Source: Bacillota bacterium
GTDB lineage: Bacteria > Bacillota > Sulfobacillia > RBS10-35 > JAJYVN01
Length of the DNA: 64,000 nucleotides
Assembly (NCBI GenBank): GCA_021806565.1
Contig: JAJZXK010000005.1
Coordinates: forward strand, 1 to 64,000
Direction: 5' to 3'
Positions 44,325 to 55,604 of the stretch are shown in pieces. Every line of letters begins with the position of its first letter. Within the stretch, counting starts at the first letter, position 1. The notes below the pieces were generated by a model. It was not told the DNA's origin. It did no database searches and saw only the letters and a program-made list of their open reading frames with translations. Position numbers and translations under genes: made by a program.

Positions 44325-46106
44325 TCAACAGGGTGCCGTACGACCACGGGGGGCCGCGGTCACCACCTGCGGACCGGCCAGGGGACGGGGTTCGGATTCG
44401 GGCTCCGGCGCCGCGCCCTGCGGTACAGCGGTGGTCCTGGTCGCAGCGGCCAGGGGCTCCGCTGCGGCCACCGCCTCAGCACCTTCGTGCACAAGGGCCT
44501 GACCGAGTGCCTGGTCGAAGGTCGCCAGCGGGACCACCGCGATGCCCTCCAGTTCTCCGAAGCCCTGCTGCCAGTTCTCCTCGGGGATCAGCACCCGGCG
44601 CGCGCCGGCCTGGCGCGCCGCCTCGATCTTCGCGGGTACGCCGCCGACCGGCCGCAGTCGACCGTGCAGGGAGATCTCACCGGTCATGGCGACCGTGTGC
44701 TCCACCTCGCGACCGGTCAGGGCCGAATAGACCGCGACCGCCATGGCGACACCGGCCGAAGGCCCGTCAACAGGTATGCCGCCCGGAAAGTTCACGTGGA
44801 TGTCCCAGTCCAGCGGGTCACAGCCCGGGTCCAAGCGACGGCGCAACACGGTGAGCACATTGTCCAACGAGGCCCGCGCCATACCCTGGCGGCGCAACGT
44901 GCGGCCGTGGCTGGCCATCTCCTCTTCGTCCACCAGACCGGTCACCCGCAGGGTTCCCGCACCGGGACGCGCGGCGTGGGCGGCATACGCTTCCACCTCC
45001 AACAGGAACCCGATCTGCGGGCCCGCGACCCCCAGGGCGTTCACCACGCCGACCGCCGGGTGGGAGGGGATGCGGGGCAGCAGGCGCGGCGCGTACTGCC
45101 CACTGGTGACGACCCACTCGGCGTCGCAGACGCGGATCAGACTCCGCCCCTCGGACTGTGCCACACCCGCGGAGAGTTGCACGATGTTGACAGCCTCGCG
45201 CCCGCTCTGGGCGTAGCGCCGCACCACGTCCAGGACGCCGGCGTCGGCCGCCTTGCCCACCCGGCGGACGGCACTGTGCGCTATCTGCACGACCTCGTCC
45301 GGCTGCAGCGGCTGGAAGAACACCTCGAGGCAGCGCGAGCGGATGGCGGGGGGGATCTCCTCGGGGGACCGCGTGGTCGCCCCGACCATGCGGAAGTCCG
45401 CCGGCAGGCCGTTTTCGAAGATATCCCTAATATGCCTGGGAAGGTTGGGATCCTCCGAGTTGTAGTAGGCGGACTCGAGGAACACCTTCCTGTCCTCCAA
45501 GACCTTCAGGAGCTTGTTCATCTGGACCGGGTGCAGTTCACCGATCTCGTCGATAAAGAGCACACCGCCGTGCGCCTTGGTGACGGCCCCCGGCTTCGGC
45601 TGGGGAATGCCCGCGATGCCGAGGGGACCCGCGCCCTGATAGATCGGGTCGTGCACCGAACCGATCAACGGATCGGCGATGCCGCGCTCGTCGAAGCGCG
45701 CGGTGGTCGCGTCCAACTCCAGAAAGACCGCGTCGCGCCGGAACGGCGACTGGCCGCTGCGCTTGGCTTCCTCCAGAACCAACCGCGCCGCCGCCGTCTT
45801 GCCGACCCCTGGCGGCCCATACAGCAGCACATGCTGCGGATTCGGTCCACACAGAGCCGCGCGCAGAGCGCGCACCCCGTCCCGCTGCCCCACGATATCG
45901 TCGAAGCTGCGCGGGCGGGTCCGCTCGGACAGCGGCTCGGTCAGCGCGATCGCGCGCATCCGGGCCAACCGCTCGATCTCCTTGCGCGATTCGCGCTGCA
46001 CCGCCACGCGGCTTCCCTGCTGGGTCTTGAGCAGATTCCAGAAATAGAGACCGATGACCACGGCGAACACGAACTGCACCGCGGTGAGGATCACGCCGAG
46101 AGACAC
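44325..46106 (-). CDS. lonB: Membrane-anchored ATP-dependent protease LonB
   Basis: 593 residues. An N-terminal membrane helix (~4-25) replaces the Lon N domain. RPRSFDDIVGQRDGVRALRAAL, Walker A GPPGVGKT, Walker B GGVLFIDEIGEL, then the protease domain with Ser in PVDGPSAG and Lys in GGVPAKIEAA. This is the Bacillus LonB type, which in spore formers is made in the forespore. A ~60-residue Ala/Pro-rich tail is extra. Start GTG at 46106 behind GGGGGGCGAGG, with its own promoter upstream. Confidence 0.95.
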   Translation of the reverse strand: MSLGVILTAVQFVFAVVIGLYFWNLLKTQQGSRVAVQRESRKEIERLARMRAIALTEPLSERTRPRSFDDIVGQRDGVRALRAALCGPNPQHVLLYGPPGVGKTAAARLVLEEAKRSGQSPFRRDAVFLELDATTARFDERGIADPLIGSVHDPIYQGAGPLGIAGIPQPKPGAVTKAHGGVLFIDEIGELHPVQMNKLLKVLEDRKVFLESAYYNSEDPNLPRHIRDIFENGLPADFRMVGATTRSPEEIPPAIRSRCLEVFFQPLQPDEVVQIAHSAVRRVGKAADAGVLDVVRRYAQSGREAVNIVQLSAGVAQSEGRSLIRVCDAEWVVTSGQYAPRLLPRIPSHPAVGVVNALGVAGPQIGFLLEVEAYAAHAARPGAGTLRVTGLVDEEEMASHGRTLRRQGMARASLDNVLTVLRRRLDPGCDPLDWDIHVNFPGGIPVDGPSAGVAMAVAVYSALTGREVEHTVAMTGEISLHGRLRPVGGVPAKIEAARQAGARRVLIPEENWQQGFGELEGIAVVPLATFDQALGQALVHEGAEAVAAAEPLAAATRTTAVPQGAAPEPESEPRPLAGPQVVTAAPRGRTAPC

Positions 46107-46147
46107 GTGCCTCGCCCCCCTCCGGGTCGGCGGCGAGCCGCCGGGGG

Positions 46148-46176
46148 CTAGTATCCCTCCGGAGGGGTCGGGTCAA
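46148..46176 (-). promoter_or_regulatory. Sigma-A-type promoter of lonB
   Basis: On the minus strand TTGACC (46176-46171), a 17-bp spacer, TACTAG (46153-46148). That is 5/6 and 3-4/6 matches with optimal spacing, about 42 bp before the lonB GTG. Within the spacer lies a CTCCGGAG palindrome. Confidence 0.6.
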
Positions 46177-46374
46177 CGGCCATGTCCTGGGCCGGGCGGT
46201 GCGACCCGGCGGGGACGGCAGTCCGTGGCGGCGCGCGGGCGGTGGCGGAGGCGCCATCGAACTCGGGGGGGCGGCCGCGGCTTCCACCACGGCAAGGGGC
46301 GGGCGCCGCACCCGCGGCCGCCCGCCCCCTCGCCGACCCAAACGCGCGCCTGGGACCAACCGTCCGCCCGCCGG

Positions 46375-47634
<1,260 letters not shown>

Positions 47635-47661
47635 CGCGTTTCGACCTCCCCCGGGGGGACG

Positions 47662-48321
47662 CTAGCGGCTACCGCCCTCAGCCTTCCCGGGACGGGCAGG
47701 CATGATCTCGTCGATGATACCGTATGCCTTGGCTTCCTCGGCTGACATGAAGTAGTCCTGCCTCAGATCGGCCTTGACCTTCTCCATGGGCTGGCCGGTG
47801 TGCTTGACATACAGCTCCGCAACCCGATCGTAGGCCTTGAGGAGTTCATCCGTCCAGATCTTGACGTCGGTCGCGCGGCCCTGGCCGCCTCCGCCCCAAG
47901 GCTGGTGGATCATGATACGCGAGTGCGGCAGGGCGTACCGCTTGCCGGGAGCGCCGGCCGCCAGCAGCACCGAGCCCATGCTCGCGGCCATCCCCACGCA
48001 GGTGGTCGCCACCGGCGGCTTGATGTACTGCATGACGTCGTAAATCCCCAGACCCGCGTCGACGCTGCCCCCCGGGCTGTTGACGTAGATCTGCACGTCG
48101 CGGTCCGGGTCCTCCGCCTCAAGAAACAGCAGTTGCGCGATGACCAGGTTGGCGACCTGGTCGTCGATCGGCGAACCCAGGAAGATGATCCGCTCCTTGA
48201 GCAGGCGCGAATAGATGTCGTAGGCCCGCTCGCCGCGCGCGGACTGCTCGACCACCATCGGCACGTAGGCGCGGATGTTCCGCCGGATCTCCTGCAATCG
48301 CGAGTAGCCCCACGCGCTCAT
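47662..48321 (-). CDS. clpP: ATP-dependent Clp protease proteolytic subunit ClpP
   Basis: 219 residues. Catalytic Ser114 in [10 protein letters not shown] and His139 in HSRIMIHQP, and the [26 protein letters not shown]-terminal region. Compared with most ClpP, about 20 residues precede the usual start; the in-frame ATG at Met22 (MVVEQ) would give the standard length. The upstream ATG at 48321 overlaps the tig stop (ATGA), so coupling favours it. It forms the two-ring proteolytic chamber used by ClpX. Confidence 0.97.
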   Translation of the reverse strand: MSAWGYSRLQEIRRNIRAYVPMVVEQSARGERAYDIYSRLLKERIIFLGSPIDDQVANLVIAQLLFLEAEDPDRDVQIYVNSPGGSVDAGLGIYDVMQYIKPPVATTCVGMAASMGSVLLAAGAPGKRYALPHSRIMIHQPWGGGGQGRATDVKIWTDELLKAYDRVAELYVKHTGQPMEKVKADLRQDYFMSAEEAKAYGIIDEIMPARPGKAEGGSR

Positions 48322-49676
48322 GCTTCCCCGTCCTCCCCCGCGCCAGCCGGCGCGGCCGCGGCGCCTTCGTCCCCCGCCGAGCCGGTCGCCTCTGCGGCCA
48401 CAGCCCCGACCGGCCCCACCCGTTCCGTCATGTAGGTGAAGCCCCTGCCCTGGGCGAGCCGGCTCTGCAGGCGCCGCCGCGCCTCCGGCCGGTTCAGCCA
48501 CTCCCGCATCCGGGGCGCATCGCGCCCGGATTCCGCCGCGATCCGGTCGATCTCCGTGTCCACCACTTCCGCCTCGGGCACCCGCCCGGCGGCCTGCGCG
48601 ATCGCCTCAAGCACGAGCTGCCGCTTGGCCAGTTGCGCACCCGACTCCCGCACCTGGGCCCGCGGCCCTCCGGCGCCAGTGGCTTCCTGTTCCGCCAGGA
48701 TCGCCCGCCACTGCTCCGCGCTGACGCCGATCTCCTGGCGTAGGTTCTCCAGCAACTGCTCGACCTGCTCGTCCACCAGCACCTCTGGGACATCGACCTC
48801 GCTGGCGTCGGCGATCGCCGTCAGCCACTGCTCCGCAGCCGCCTGGTTGGCGCGCTGGTCCGCCACCTGCTCCAGTCTATTGCGCAGATCGGCCCGCAAC
48901 TCCTCCAGCGTGTCGTGCTCGCTGACGTCACGGGCGAAGGCGTCGTCCAGTTCCGCCAGCTCCGGCCGCTTGAGGTCGGTCAGGGTCACAGAGACCCGGG
49001 CCTCCTTGCCTGCCAGGCGCGGCGTGGCCTCCGTCTCAGGGAGGACGAACTTCACCTTCGTGGTCGCCCCGGGCATCATCCCCACAACGGCCGCGTCGAT
49101 CTCGGACCGCAGCGTGCCCGACCCGAGCACGGCCTGCCGCTGCGGCTCCTGGATCAGCCCCCCGCCCTCCAGTGTGCCCTGAACATGGAGTTCCACCAGA
49201 TCCCCGCCCTGAGCCGGACCGTCACATGGGGCCCAGGGGGCGTGGCGCCGCCGCATCTGCTCCAACGCCTGATCGACGTCGGCCTCGGCGACCTCGGACA
49301 CCTGGCGCTCGGGCTTGAGCGCCTCGTAGTCGGGTAGCCGCACCTCCGGTTGCACCGGCACCGTCGCGACGAACTCCAGGGGCTCGCCGTCGGCGTAGCG
49401 GCGCACATCGATCTGCGCCTGACCGATGGTCGGCACCGCCTGCTGCTCGACGGCAGCCCGGTAGAAGCGCTGGACCAGAGGATCGAGCGCCTCCTGCAGC
49501 ACCCGCTCGCGCCCGACCACGCGCTCCACCAGGGAAGCCGGCGCACGGCCCGGCCGGAAGCCCGGCACACGCACCTGCCGCGCCAGGCGATGCAGCGCCT
49601 CGGCGATCTCTGGCGCCATTTCGTCCGGAGCCACCTCGATCTGCAGGCTGACCCTGCTACCGCTCTCTGGTTCCAT
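48318..49676 (-). CDS. tig: Trigger factor, ribosome-associated chaperone and peptidyl-prolyl isomerase
   Basis: 452 residues. The ribosome-binding signature is [17 protein letters not shown] (45-61), followed by the PPIase domain (~150-240; [11 protein letters not shown]) and the helical C-terminal chaperone arms (~250-430). An Ala/Glu-rich tail ends the protein. It shields nascent chains at the tunnel exit. ATG at 49676 with GAAGGC upstream; a TTG four codons earlier is less likely. First gene of its operon. Confidence 0.94.
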   Translation of the reverse strand: MEPESGSRVSLQIEVAPDEMAPEIAEALHRLARQVRVPGFRPGRAPASLVERVVGRERVLQEALDPLVQRFYRAAVEQQAVPTIGQAQIDVRRYADGEPLEFVATVPVQPEVRLPDYEALKPERQVSEVAEADVDQALEQMRRRHAPWAPCDGPAQGGDLVELHVQGTLEGGGLIQEPQRQAVLGSGTLRSEIDAAVVGMMPGATTKVKFVLPETEATPRLAGKEARVSVTLTDLKRPELAELDDAFARDVSEHDTLEELRADLRNRLEQVADQRANQAAAEQWLTAIADASEVDVPEVLVDEQVEQLLENLRQEIGVSAEQWRAILAEQEATGAGGPRAQVRESGAQLAKRQLVLEAIAQAAGRVPEAEVVDTEIDRIAAESGRDAPRMREWLNRPEARRRLQSRLAQGRGFTYMTERVGPVGAVAAEATGSAGDEGAAAAPAGAGEDGEA

Positions 49677-49717
49677 GGTTGCCTTCAAACGTCCGTCGCC
49701 CCCAAGCGAAGCAGCGG

Positions 49718-49739
49718 GGGGGCGGCACCTGCCGCCCCC
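49718..49739. repeat. Hairpin between nuoN and tig
   Basis: GGGGGCGGC and GCCGCCCCC arms around ACCT. On the minus strand it follows nuoN and lies downstream of the proposed tig promoter, so it is either the end of the nuo transcript or part of the tig leader. No T tract. Confidence 0.5.
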
Positions 49740-49780
49740 GCCAGCGCGGTCGCACCCGCGGCCGCCGCCCGATTCCCTTC

Positions 49781-49810
49781 ATTCTAGCCATGGAGGAATG
49801 CGCCGGGCAA
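49781..49810 (-). promoter_or_regulatory. Sigma-A-type promoter of tig-clpP-clpX
   Basis: On the minus strand TTGCCC (49810-49805), 18-bp spacer, TAGAAT (49786-49781). The -35 lies within the last codons of nuoN and the -10 overlaps its stop. About 105 bp before the tig ATG. Confidence 0.5.
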
Positions 49811-51220
49811 GATGCCGATCGCGACCGTCGCCACTGCGGCCAGGCCGGCGACCAGGGCGACGCCCGTCGGCAGCGGCGCGGCCGGCTCACCGTCGTCCGG
49901 CTGCAGCGCCGCCACCACCAACTTGAAGTACGGCACCAGGGCGACCAGCGTCGCCACCACCACCAGCACCGCCGCCAGCGGCCGCCCGCCGCCGGTCAAG
50001 AGCTGCAGCAGCCACAACTTCGCCAGGAACCCGCCGGTCGGCGGCACCCCGGCCAGCGACAGCAGGCAGATGACGAAGGCCGCCGTCAGCCACGGGTGGC
50101 GGCGCCCCAGCCCGGCGAGCGACGCCATGCCGTCCGCGCTGCGTCCATCGCCGACGGCCGCAACCACCGCGAATACGCCCAGTGAGGCGACGGCGTAAGC
50201 GATCAGGTACAGCAGAGCCACCGGCTCCCAGGCCGGCGGTGCCTGCAGCCCCTGGACCAGGGCGCAGGTGCACGAGGCCGCCTTGCCACTGACCCAGATC
50301 GCCGGCACCAAGAGCGCCAGCACCAATGTACCGGCGTTGGCGATGCCCGAGAAGGCGAGCAACCGCTTGAGCCCCGGCTGGCGCAGAGCCAACAGATAGC
50401 CGACGAACATCGAGACCACGGCGCTGACCAGCAACGCCGCCGCGAACGGCCCCGACAGGCCCAGGGCCCCGGCGGCGACCCGCGCCAGGGCGGCGAAGGC
50501 TGCCGCCTTGGTGCCCACGGCCATGAAGGCGGTGATGGGGGTCGGCGCCCCCTCATAGACGTCCGCCGTCCAAAGCTGCATCGGGGCCAGCGCGAGCTTG
50601 AACGCGAGGCCGGCCACCAGTAGCGCCAGCCCGACCGCGCCGAGCGGGCCGTGGCCGGCCCCCCGCACCGCCGGGCCGATCGCCAGGCTGCCGGTAGCCG
50701 CGTAGCTCAGGGCCGCCCCATAGAGCAACAGTCCCGAGCCCAGGCCGCCGAGCACGAAATACTTGAAGCCCGCCTCCGCGCCGCGCCCGTCGTGCAGCGC
50801 GAACGCCGTCAAGACGTAGAGGGCGAGCGACAGGACCTCGATGCCCAGAAAGAGCACGATCAGGTTGCCGGCCGCCCCCGCCAGCGCCATGCCGGCGGCC
50901 GACCAGAGCACCAGCGCCAGGTAGGCCGACCAGCGCCTGCCCCAGCCCAACGGCGCGGGTAACACCGTCGCGGCCACCGCCCCGGCGATCGCCACCAGGT
51001 CGGTGACCCGCGCCAGCGTGCCGCCGAGCACCGCGCCGTGGAACGCCGCCGGCAGGCCGCCGCCCGCCAGTGCGGCCGCAGCCGCAGCGGCCAGGACCAC
51101 GAGCGCCGCCCCCCGCAACAATCCGGCGGCGCCCTCCCAAAACAGGTCCAGCAGCAGCACGACCACCGCGCCAGCCCCGAGCAGCACCACCGGAGCCGCA
51201 ACCCCTCCGAGCCCCTGCAT
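49784..51220 (-). CDS. nuoN: NADH-quinone oxidoreductase subunit N
   Basis: 478 residues, about 14 membrane spans. One of three antiporter-like pump subunits of complex I. FLGIEVLSLALYVLTAFALHD and GFKYFVLGGLGSGLLLYGAALSYAATG are typical; the conserved Lys in FKLALAPMQLWTADVYEGAPTPITAFMAVGTKAAAF is present. A loop with two cysteines near KAASCTCALV lies before a late span. Last gene of the nuo operon. Confidence 0.95.
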   Translation of the reverse strand: MQGLGGVAAPVVLLGAGAVVVLLLDLFWEGAAGLLRGAALVVLAAAAAAALAGGGLPAAFHGAVLGGTLARVTDLVAIAGAVAATVLPAPLGWGRRWSAYLALVLWSAAGMALAGAAGNLIVLFLGIEVLSLALYVLTAFALHDGRGAEAGFKYFVLGGLGSGLLLYGAALSYAATGSLAIGPAVRGAGHGPLGAVGLALLVAGLAFKLALAPMQLWTADVYEGAPTPITAFMAVGTKAAAFAALARVAAGALGLSGPFAAALLVSAVVSMFVGYLLALRQPGLKRLLAFSGIANAGTLVLALLVPAIWVSGKAASCTCALVQGLQAPPAWEPVALLYLIAYAVASLGVFAVVAAVGDGRSADGMASLAGLGRRHPWLTAAFVICLLSLAGVPPTGGFLAKLWLLQLLTGGGRPLAAVLVVVATLVALVPYFKLVVAALQPDDGEPAAPLPTGVALVAGLAAVATVAIGILPGAFLHG

Positions 51221-51284
51221 CGCTGTGCGGCGGCGCCCCCGGGGGCACCGCCCTCCCCGCCTTCCCGTAGCGACTAGTCGGCCG

Positions 51285-52727
51285 TCAGACCCGGGCCGCG
51301 CGCGCGGATGCCACCGCGGCCGCCACCGCCGGGGCCGCTCGCTGCGGCACCGGACGCGGCCAGAGGCCGATCAACACCAGCAGGGCCGCGAGCGGCGCCA
51401 GGAGCCAACGCTCGCCGGCGCGCAGATCCGCCACATCCGCCTGCTCCCGCCGTTGCGGTCCGTGCAGCACCAACTGGATCAGGCGCAGCAGGTAGGCGGC
51501 GGCCAGCACCAGCGCCACCCCGCCGACGACCGCCAGCGCGGGGTTATATCGGAAGATGCCGACCAGCATCCACAACTCGCCGGGGAAGCCGGCCAGGCCG
51601 GGCAGACCGAGGGCCGCCATGGCCGCCAGCACCAGCGCCCCCGCCAGGGCCGGAGCGCTGCGCGCCAACCCGCCCATCTCGGCCAGGGTCACCGGGCCGC
51701 CCATGCGCGACTCCAGCATGCCGATCAGCAGAAAGAGGGCCGCCGTGAAGAGGCCGTGCGCCACCAGTTGGATCACCCCGCCGCTGATGGCCGAGGCACG
51801 CGCCGTCGTGAAGGCGATCGCCACCAGACCCAGGTGGCTGACGCTGGAATAGGCGAGCAGCCGCCGCGGATCGCGCGCGGCCAGGGCGCACAGCCCCCCA
51901 TACAGGATGCTGACCAATCCGACCGCGATCAGCACCGGGCGCAAGAAGGCCAGTCCGGCCGGCAGAAGCGGCAGGAGCAGCGCCAGCATCCCGTAGAGTC
52001 CCGCCTTGCTCTGCACCGCGGCGACCAGCGCGGCCGCAGGGGCCGGCAGGGAGGCGTAGGTATCGGCCACCCAACCGTGCAGCGGCCACAGCGGCGTCTT
52101 GACGGCGAAGGCGATCATCAGGGCCACCGCGACCGGGACGGCCACCGCGGACGGCACGTGCCGGCCGGCGCCGAAGCCTCCGGCGACGCCCAGTCCCGGC
52201 ATGTGGACGCGCATGGCGATCAGGGTCGCCAGGCCCAAGAGCAGCGCCACGCTGCCGCCGACGTTGTAGAGGAGGAAGCGCCAGGCGGCCTGCCGCGCCC
52301 CGGCGCCGCCGAACCCCAACAGGAGGAAGTAGGCGGGGATCAGCATCCCCTCCCAGAAGATGTAGAACAGCATGAGGTCGCGCGCCAAAAACAAGCCGCT
52401 GGCGGCCCCGCCCAGCAGGGTCAGCCAGGCAGTGAAGGCCGGCCCAAGTCGCAGCCCGGCCAGCGTGCACAGGAAGGTCAGCAGCAAGGTCATGGTGACC
52501 AAGAGCCAACTCAGCCCGGAAAGCCCCAGGCTGTAGCGCGCCACGCCGCCGTACGGCCCCGACAACCAATGCGCGCTCTCCCCGAGGTGGCCGGCGCCGG
52601 GCCAGAGGGCGATGCAAAGCGCCAGAGCGACGCCCGTCGCCGCCGGAGCGAGCCAGGATACCCTTCGGCCACCGACCGCCACGGCCAGCGCCGCGAGCGC
52701 CGGCAGGGCCCAGAGCAGAGTCAGCAA
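51285..52727 (-). CDS. nuoM: NADH-quinone oxidoreductase subunit M
   Basis: 480 residues, about 14 spans. WEGMLIPAYFLLLGFGG has the key Glu on helix 5; AFAVKTPLWPLHGWVADTYASLPAPAAALVAAVQSKAGLYGM carries the pumping Lys residues; LLAYSSVSHLGLVAIAF follows. I prefer the TTG at 52727 because GGGAGGG lies 9 bases upstream; a GTG at 52745 lacks a ribosome site. Confidence 0.95.
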   Translation of the reverse strand: MLTLLWALPALAALAVAVGGRRVSWLAPAATGVALALCIALWPGAGHLGESAHWLSGPYGGVARYSLGLSGLSWLLVTMTLLLTFLCTLAGLRLGPAFTAWLTLLGGAASGLFLARDLMLFYIFWEGMLIPAYFLLLGFGGAGARQAAWRFLLYNVGGSVALLLGLATLIAMRVHMPGLGVAGGFGAGRHVPSAVAVPVAVALMIAFAVKTPLWPLHGWVADTYASLPAPAAALVAAVQSKAGLYGMLALLLPLLPAGLAFLRPVLIAVGLVSILYGGLCALAARDPRRLLAYSSVSHLGLVAIAFTTARASAISGGVIQLVAHGLFTAALFLLIGMLESRMGGPVTLAEMGGLARSAPALAGALVLAAMAALGLPGLAGFPGELWMLVGIFRYNPALAVVGGVALVLAAAYLLRLIQLVLHGPQRREQADVADLRAGERWLLAPLAALLVLIGLWPRPVPQRAAPAVAAAVASARAARV

Positions 52728-52763
52728 GGCCGCACACCCTCCCACAGCCCAACGGATCGCCCG

Positions 52764-54674
52764 CTAACGCACTCGCAGGGCATACAGCAACACCGCCGCG
52801 GTGCCGAGGAACATCGCCAGGGCGTAGCGGCGCACCAGACCCGACTGCCACATCGAAAGACCCCGGCCGGCCGTGGCGACGGCACCCGCCGCCAGGCCCT
52901 CCAGGGCGGGCCGCGCCGCGCCCTCCCAGCCGGACCAAAGCCATTCGGCCAGCGCGTGGGTCGGACGGATCAGCACCGCCTGCCAGGCCGCCTCCCAACC
53001 CCATTCGCCCCTGGCCAGTTCGCCCAGCGGCGAGGCGGTCCAGCCGTCCGCCGCGGCCGCACCGCTGCGGTAGCGGGCCCAGGCGGCCCCGAAGCCGATC
53101 AGGGCCAGCACCGTGGAGATGGCCATGCTCGACGGATCGAGCGCCACCCCCCAGGCGTGCTGCAGGCCGACCGCCGCCGCACCGCCGACGACGGCCAGCA
53201 CGGCCAGGACCGCCGTCGGCCAATAGAGACTCGCGCCCGTGGGCGCGTGGGCGGCGGCGCCGCGCGCCTCCCCGCCGAAGGTCAGGTAGTAGGCGCGGAA
53301 GATGTAGAACGGCGTGACCAGCGCCGCCAGGGCCAACAGCAGGTAGGCGGGCAGGTGGCCGCCGGAAAGCAGCGCCCCCATCACCGCATCCTTGCTCCAG
53401 AAGCCCGCAAACGGCGGGATGCCGGCCAGGGCCAGGGCGCCCAGAAGGAAGCCCCAGCGCGCCAAGGGCAGCACCCGCCCCAGACCGCCGTAGCGCCGCA
53501 TGTCGCGCTCGTCCCCGGTGGCGTGCATCACGAGGCCGGCGCACATGAACAGGAGGGCCTTGAAGAAGGCGTGCGTCACCACATGGCTGACCCCGGCGGC
53601 GACCGCCCCGAAGGCCACACCGGCGATCATGTAGCCGACCTGGCTCATGGTGGAGTACGCCAAGAGTCGCTTGAGGTCGTATGCGAACACCGCAGTGACG
53701 GCCGCGGCCGCCGCGGTCAGGGCACCCAGATCGCCCGCCACGGCCGCCGCGCCGGGCGAAGCGGCGAAGATGCCGCGGCAGCGCGCGATCAGGTAGACAC
53801 CCGCCGTGACCATCGTCGCGGCGTGGATCAGGGCACTCACCGGAGTGGGGCCCTCCATCGCGTCCGACAGCCACGACTGCAGCGGCAGTTGGGCCGACTT
53901 GGCCGCCGCGGCCAAGAACAAAAGCAGGGCCGCCGCTGTCGCCGCGCCGCCATGGCCGCGCAGCAGGGCCAGACCGTGGGAGCCGAGCACCGTCCCGAAG
54001 CCGACACCGCCGACCGCGCGCCAGATGACCGCGATGGCCAGCAGCAGGGCGACGTCCCCGACGGTGTTCAGCAGAAAGGCCTTGCGGGCCGCGACCACGG
54101 CCTCCGGCCGCTGATACCAGAAGCCGATCAGGAGGTAGGAGGCGAAGCCCACCCCGGCCCAGCCGACGAGCAGTAGCGGCAGGCTGCCGGCGAGCACCAA
54201 AAGCAGCATCGCGGCCACAAACAGGTTCATCCCCGCGAAGTACCGCCCGTAGTCGGCGTCCGACTCCCCGCCCATGTAGGCCAGGGAGTAGACGTGGATC
54301 AGAAAGCCCACCCCGGTGATCACCAGCACGAAGACCGTGGAGAGCCCGTCCACCCAGAGGTCGAGCGGCACCCGCAACCCGCCGCCGGCGCCCCAGACGC
54401 CCAGGACGACCCTCGCCCCGCCGTGCAGGGCGCCGTGCGTCCCGAACGGATCCTGTCCGGCGCCCGGACCGGCCGAGGCCATCGCCACGGCCGCGATGAA
54501 GGCACAAAGCACACTACCCGCGCCCACCAAGCCCTGAACCTGGCGCGGCAGGCGCACCAGAGCCAACAGTGCCGCCCCGGCCAGCGGTAGGAGCAGACAG
54601 AGCAACGCACTCAACCCGACGGCAGCGATCGCGGATCCCTCCCCCTGCGCCCCCGCGCGGGGGCGCCCCGACAT
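52764..54674 (-). CDS. nuoL: NADH-quinone oxidoreductase subunit L
   Basis: 636 residues. VDGLSTVFVLVITGVGFLIHVYSLAYM opens the antiporter core; AAAKSAQLPLQSWLSDAMEGPTPVSALIHAATMVTAGVYL is the hallmark Lys/His segment; LLAYSTMSQVGYMIAG follows. The C-terminal part includes the long lateral helix expected in NuoL and a final span. Distal proton pump of complex I. ATG at 54674. Confidence 0.96.
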   Translation of the reverse strand: MSGRPRAGAQGEGSAIAAVGLSALLCLLLPLAGAALLALVRLPRQVQGLVGAGSVLCAFIAAVAMASAGPGAGQDPFGTHGALHGGARVVLGVWGAGGGLRVPLDLWVDGLSTVFVLVITGVGFLIHVYSLAYMGGESDADYGRYFAGMNLFVAAMLLLVLAGSLPLLLVGWAGVGFASYLLIGFWYQRPEAVVAARKAFLLNTVGDVALLLAIAVIWRAVGGVGFGTVLGSHGLALLRGHGGAATAAALLLFLAAAAKSAQLPLQSWLSDAMEGPTPVSALIHAATMVTAGVYLIARCRGIFAASPGAAAVAGDLGALTAAAAAVTAVFAYDLKRLLAYSTMSQVGYMIAGVAFGAVAAGVSHVVTHAFFKALLFMCAGLVMHATGDERDMRRYGGLGRVLPLARWGFLLGALALAGIPPFAGFWSKDAVMGALLSGGHLPAYLLLALAALVTPFYIFRAYYLTFGGEARGAAAHAPTGASLYWPTAVLAVLAVVGGAAAVGLQHAWGVALDPSSMAISTVLALIGFGAAWARYRSGAAAADGWTASPLGELARGEWGWEAAWQAVLIRPTHALAEWLWSGWEGAARPALEGLAAGAVATAGRGLSMWQSGLVRRYALAMFLGTAAVLLYALRVR

Positions 54675-54693
54675 GCCGCCCCCGCGTCCGCAC

Positions 54694-54996
54694 TCAGCCG
54701 CGCAACCACTTCAGCCGGTCGGCGTCCAGGTGCCCCCGGTTGCGGCCGAGCAGCACCGCCAGCGCCAGCCCGACGGCCACGTCGGCCGCCGCCACCGTGA
54801 TCACCACGAAGGTGAAGACCTGCCCGCCAAGGGCGCCGTAGTGTCGTGCCGCCGCCACCAACGCCAGGTTGGCGGCATTCCACATCAGTTCGATCGCCAT
54901 CACCATCACCAGCGGGTCCCGGCGCAGCAACACGCCGGCCGCCCCGATCACAAACAGCACCCCGCTCAGCCCGAGGTAGGCCGAAAGGTGTGGCAT
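54694..54996 (-). CDS. nuoK: NADH-quinone oxidoreductase subunit K
   Basis: 100 residues, three spans. RRDPLVMVMAIELMWNAANLALVA holds the conserved membrane Glu of NuoK, and VVITVAAADVAVGLALAV the second one's region. Part of the proton path next to the quinone site. ATG at 54996 overlaps the nuoJ stop by one base. Confidence 0.96.
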   Translation of the reverse strand: MPHLSAYLGLSGVLFVIGAAGVLLRRDPLVMVMAIELMWNAANLALVAAARHYGALGGQVFTFVVITVAAADVAVGLALAVLLGRNRGHLDADRLKWLRG

Positions 54997-55604
54997 CAGT
55001 CCCGTCCCCCCCCGACCCCGCGGCGCGGATCCATGGCGGCGTGGCTGACGTCCAGGGCCGGCCCTTCCGGCTCCGCCTCCGGCTCCGTCGGCGGCCGCCG
55101 CATCGCCTCGTCGTGGCCGGTGCTGAGCGCCACCACCCCGACGATGGCCGTCAACAGCGCCAGGGCCGTAGCCTCAAACGGCAGCAGGTACGGCCCGAAC
55201 AGCGCCTGGCCGAAGGCACTCACCCCGCCGAAGCCCGCCGGCAGCGCGTGCGGATTCGCCCCCGCCGCCCCGGCGCCGGCCGCCAGCAAGAGCACGGCGG
55301 CGATCACCACCCCCGCCCCGATCGTCCAGCCGAGCTGGCCCGTCAGCGGCTCCGGTTCCGCCGGGTCGGGCCGGGTGCGGGCGCTGAGCAGTCCGAGTAC
55401 GAAGAGGAAAAGGACCATCACCGCCCCGGCGTAGAGCAGGACCTGCACCAGCCCCAAGAACGGCGCGTGCAGCGTCATATACAGCACGGCCAGGCTGCAC
55501 AGGTGCACGATCAACCACAGAACGCTGTGCACCGGATGCCGCGCGGTGACCACCCCGATCGCCGCGGCGACGGCGGCGGCGCCGATGAGCGCGAAGCTGA
55601 TCAT
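54996..55604 (-). CDS. nuoJ: NADH-quinone oxidoreductase subunit J
   Basis: 202 residues, five spans. VTARHPVHSVLWLIVHLCSLAVLYMTLHAPFLGLVQVLLYAGAVMVLFLFV is the diagnostic block, containing the pi-bulge helix. The C-terminus has an acidic, Pro-rich tail of ~30 residues. ATG at 55604 overlaps the nuoI stop (ATGA). Confidence 0.95.
   Translation of the reverse strand: MISFALIGAAAVAAAIGVVTARHPVHSVLWLIVHLCSLAVLYMTLHAPFLGLVQVLLYAGAVMVLFLFVLGLLSARTRPDPAEPEPLTGQLGWTIGAGVVIAAVLLLAAGAGAAGANPHALPAGFGGVSAFGQALFGPYLLPFEATALALLTAIVGVVALSTGHDEAMRRPPTEPEAEPEGPALDVSHAAMDPRRGVGGGRD

Noticed and set aside
41400-46106. Phage or defence island around the two Lon genes
   Set aside because: Both are standard lonA and lonB in the usual order beside clpX, clpP and tig; no defence genes are near.
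51003-54176. A plus-strand frame of over 1000 residues opposite nuoN, nuoM and nuoL
   Set aside because: The composition is Gln, Gly, Arg and His rich with no domain. The minus-strand antiporter subunits explain the open frame.
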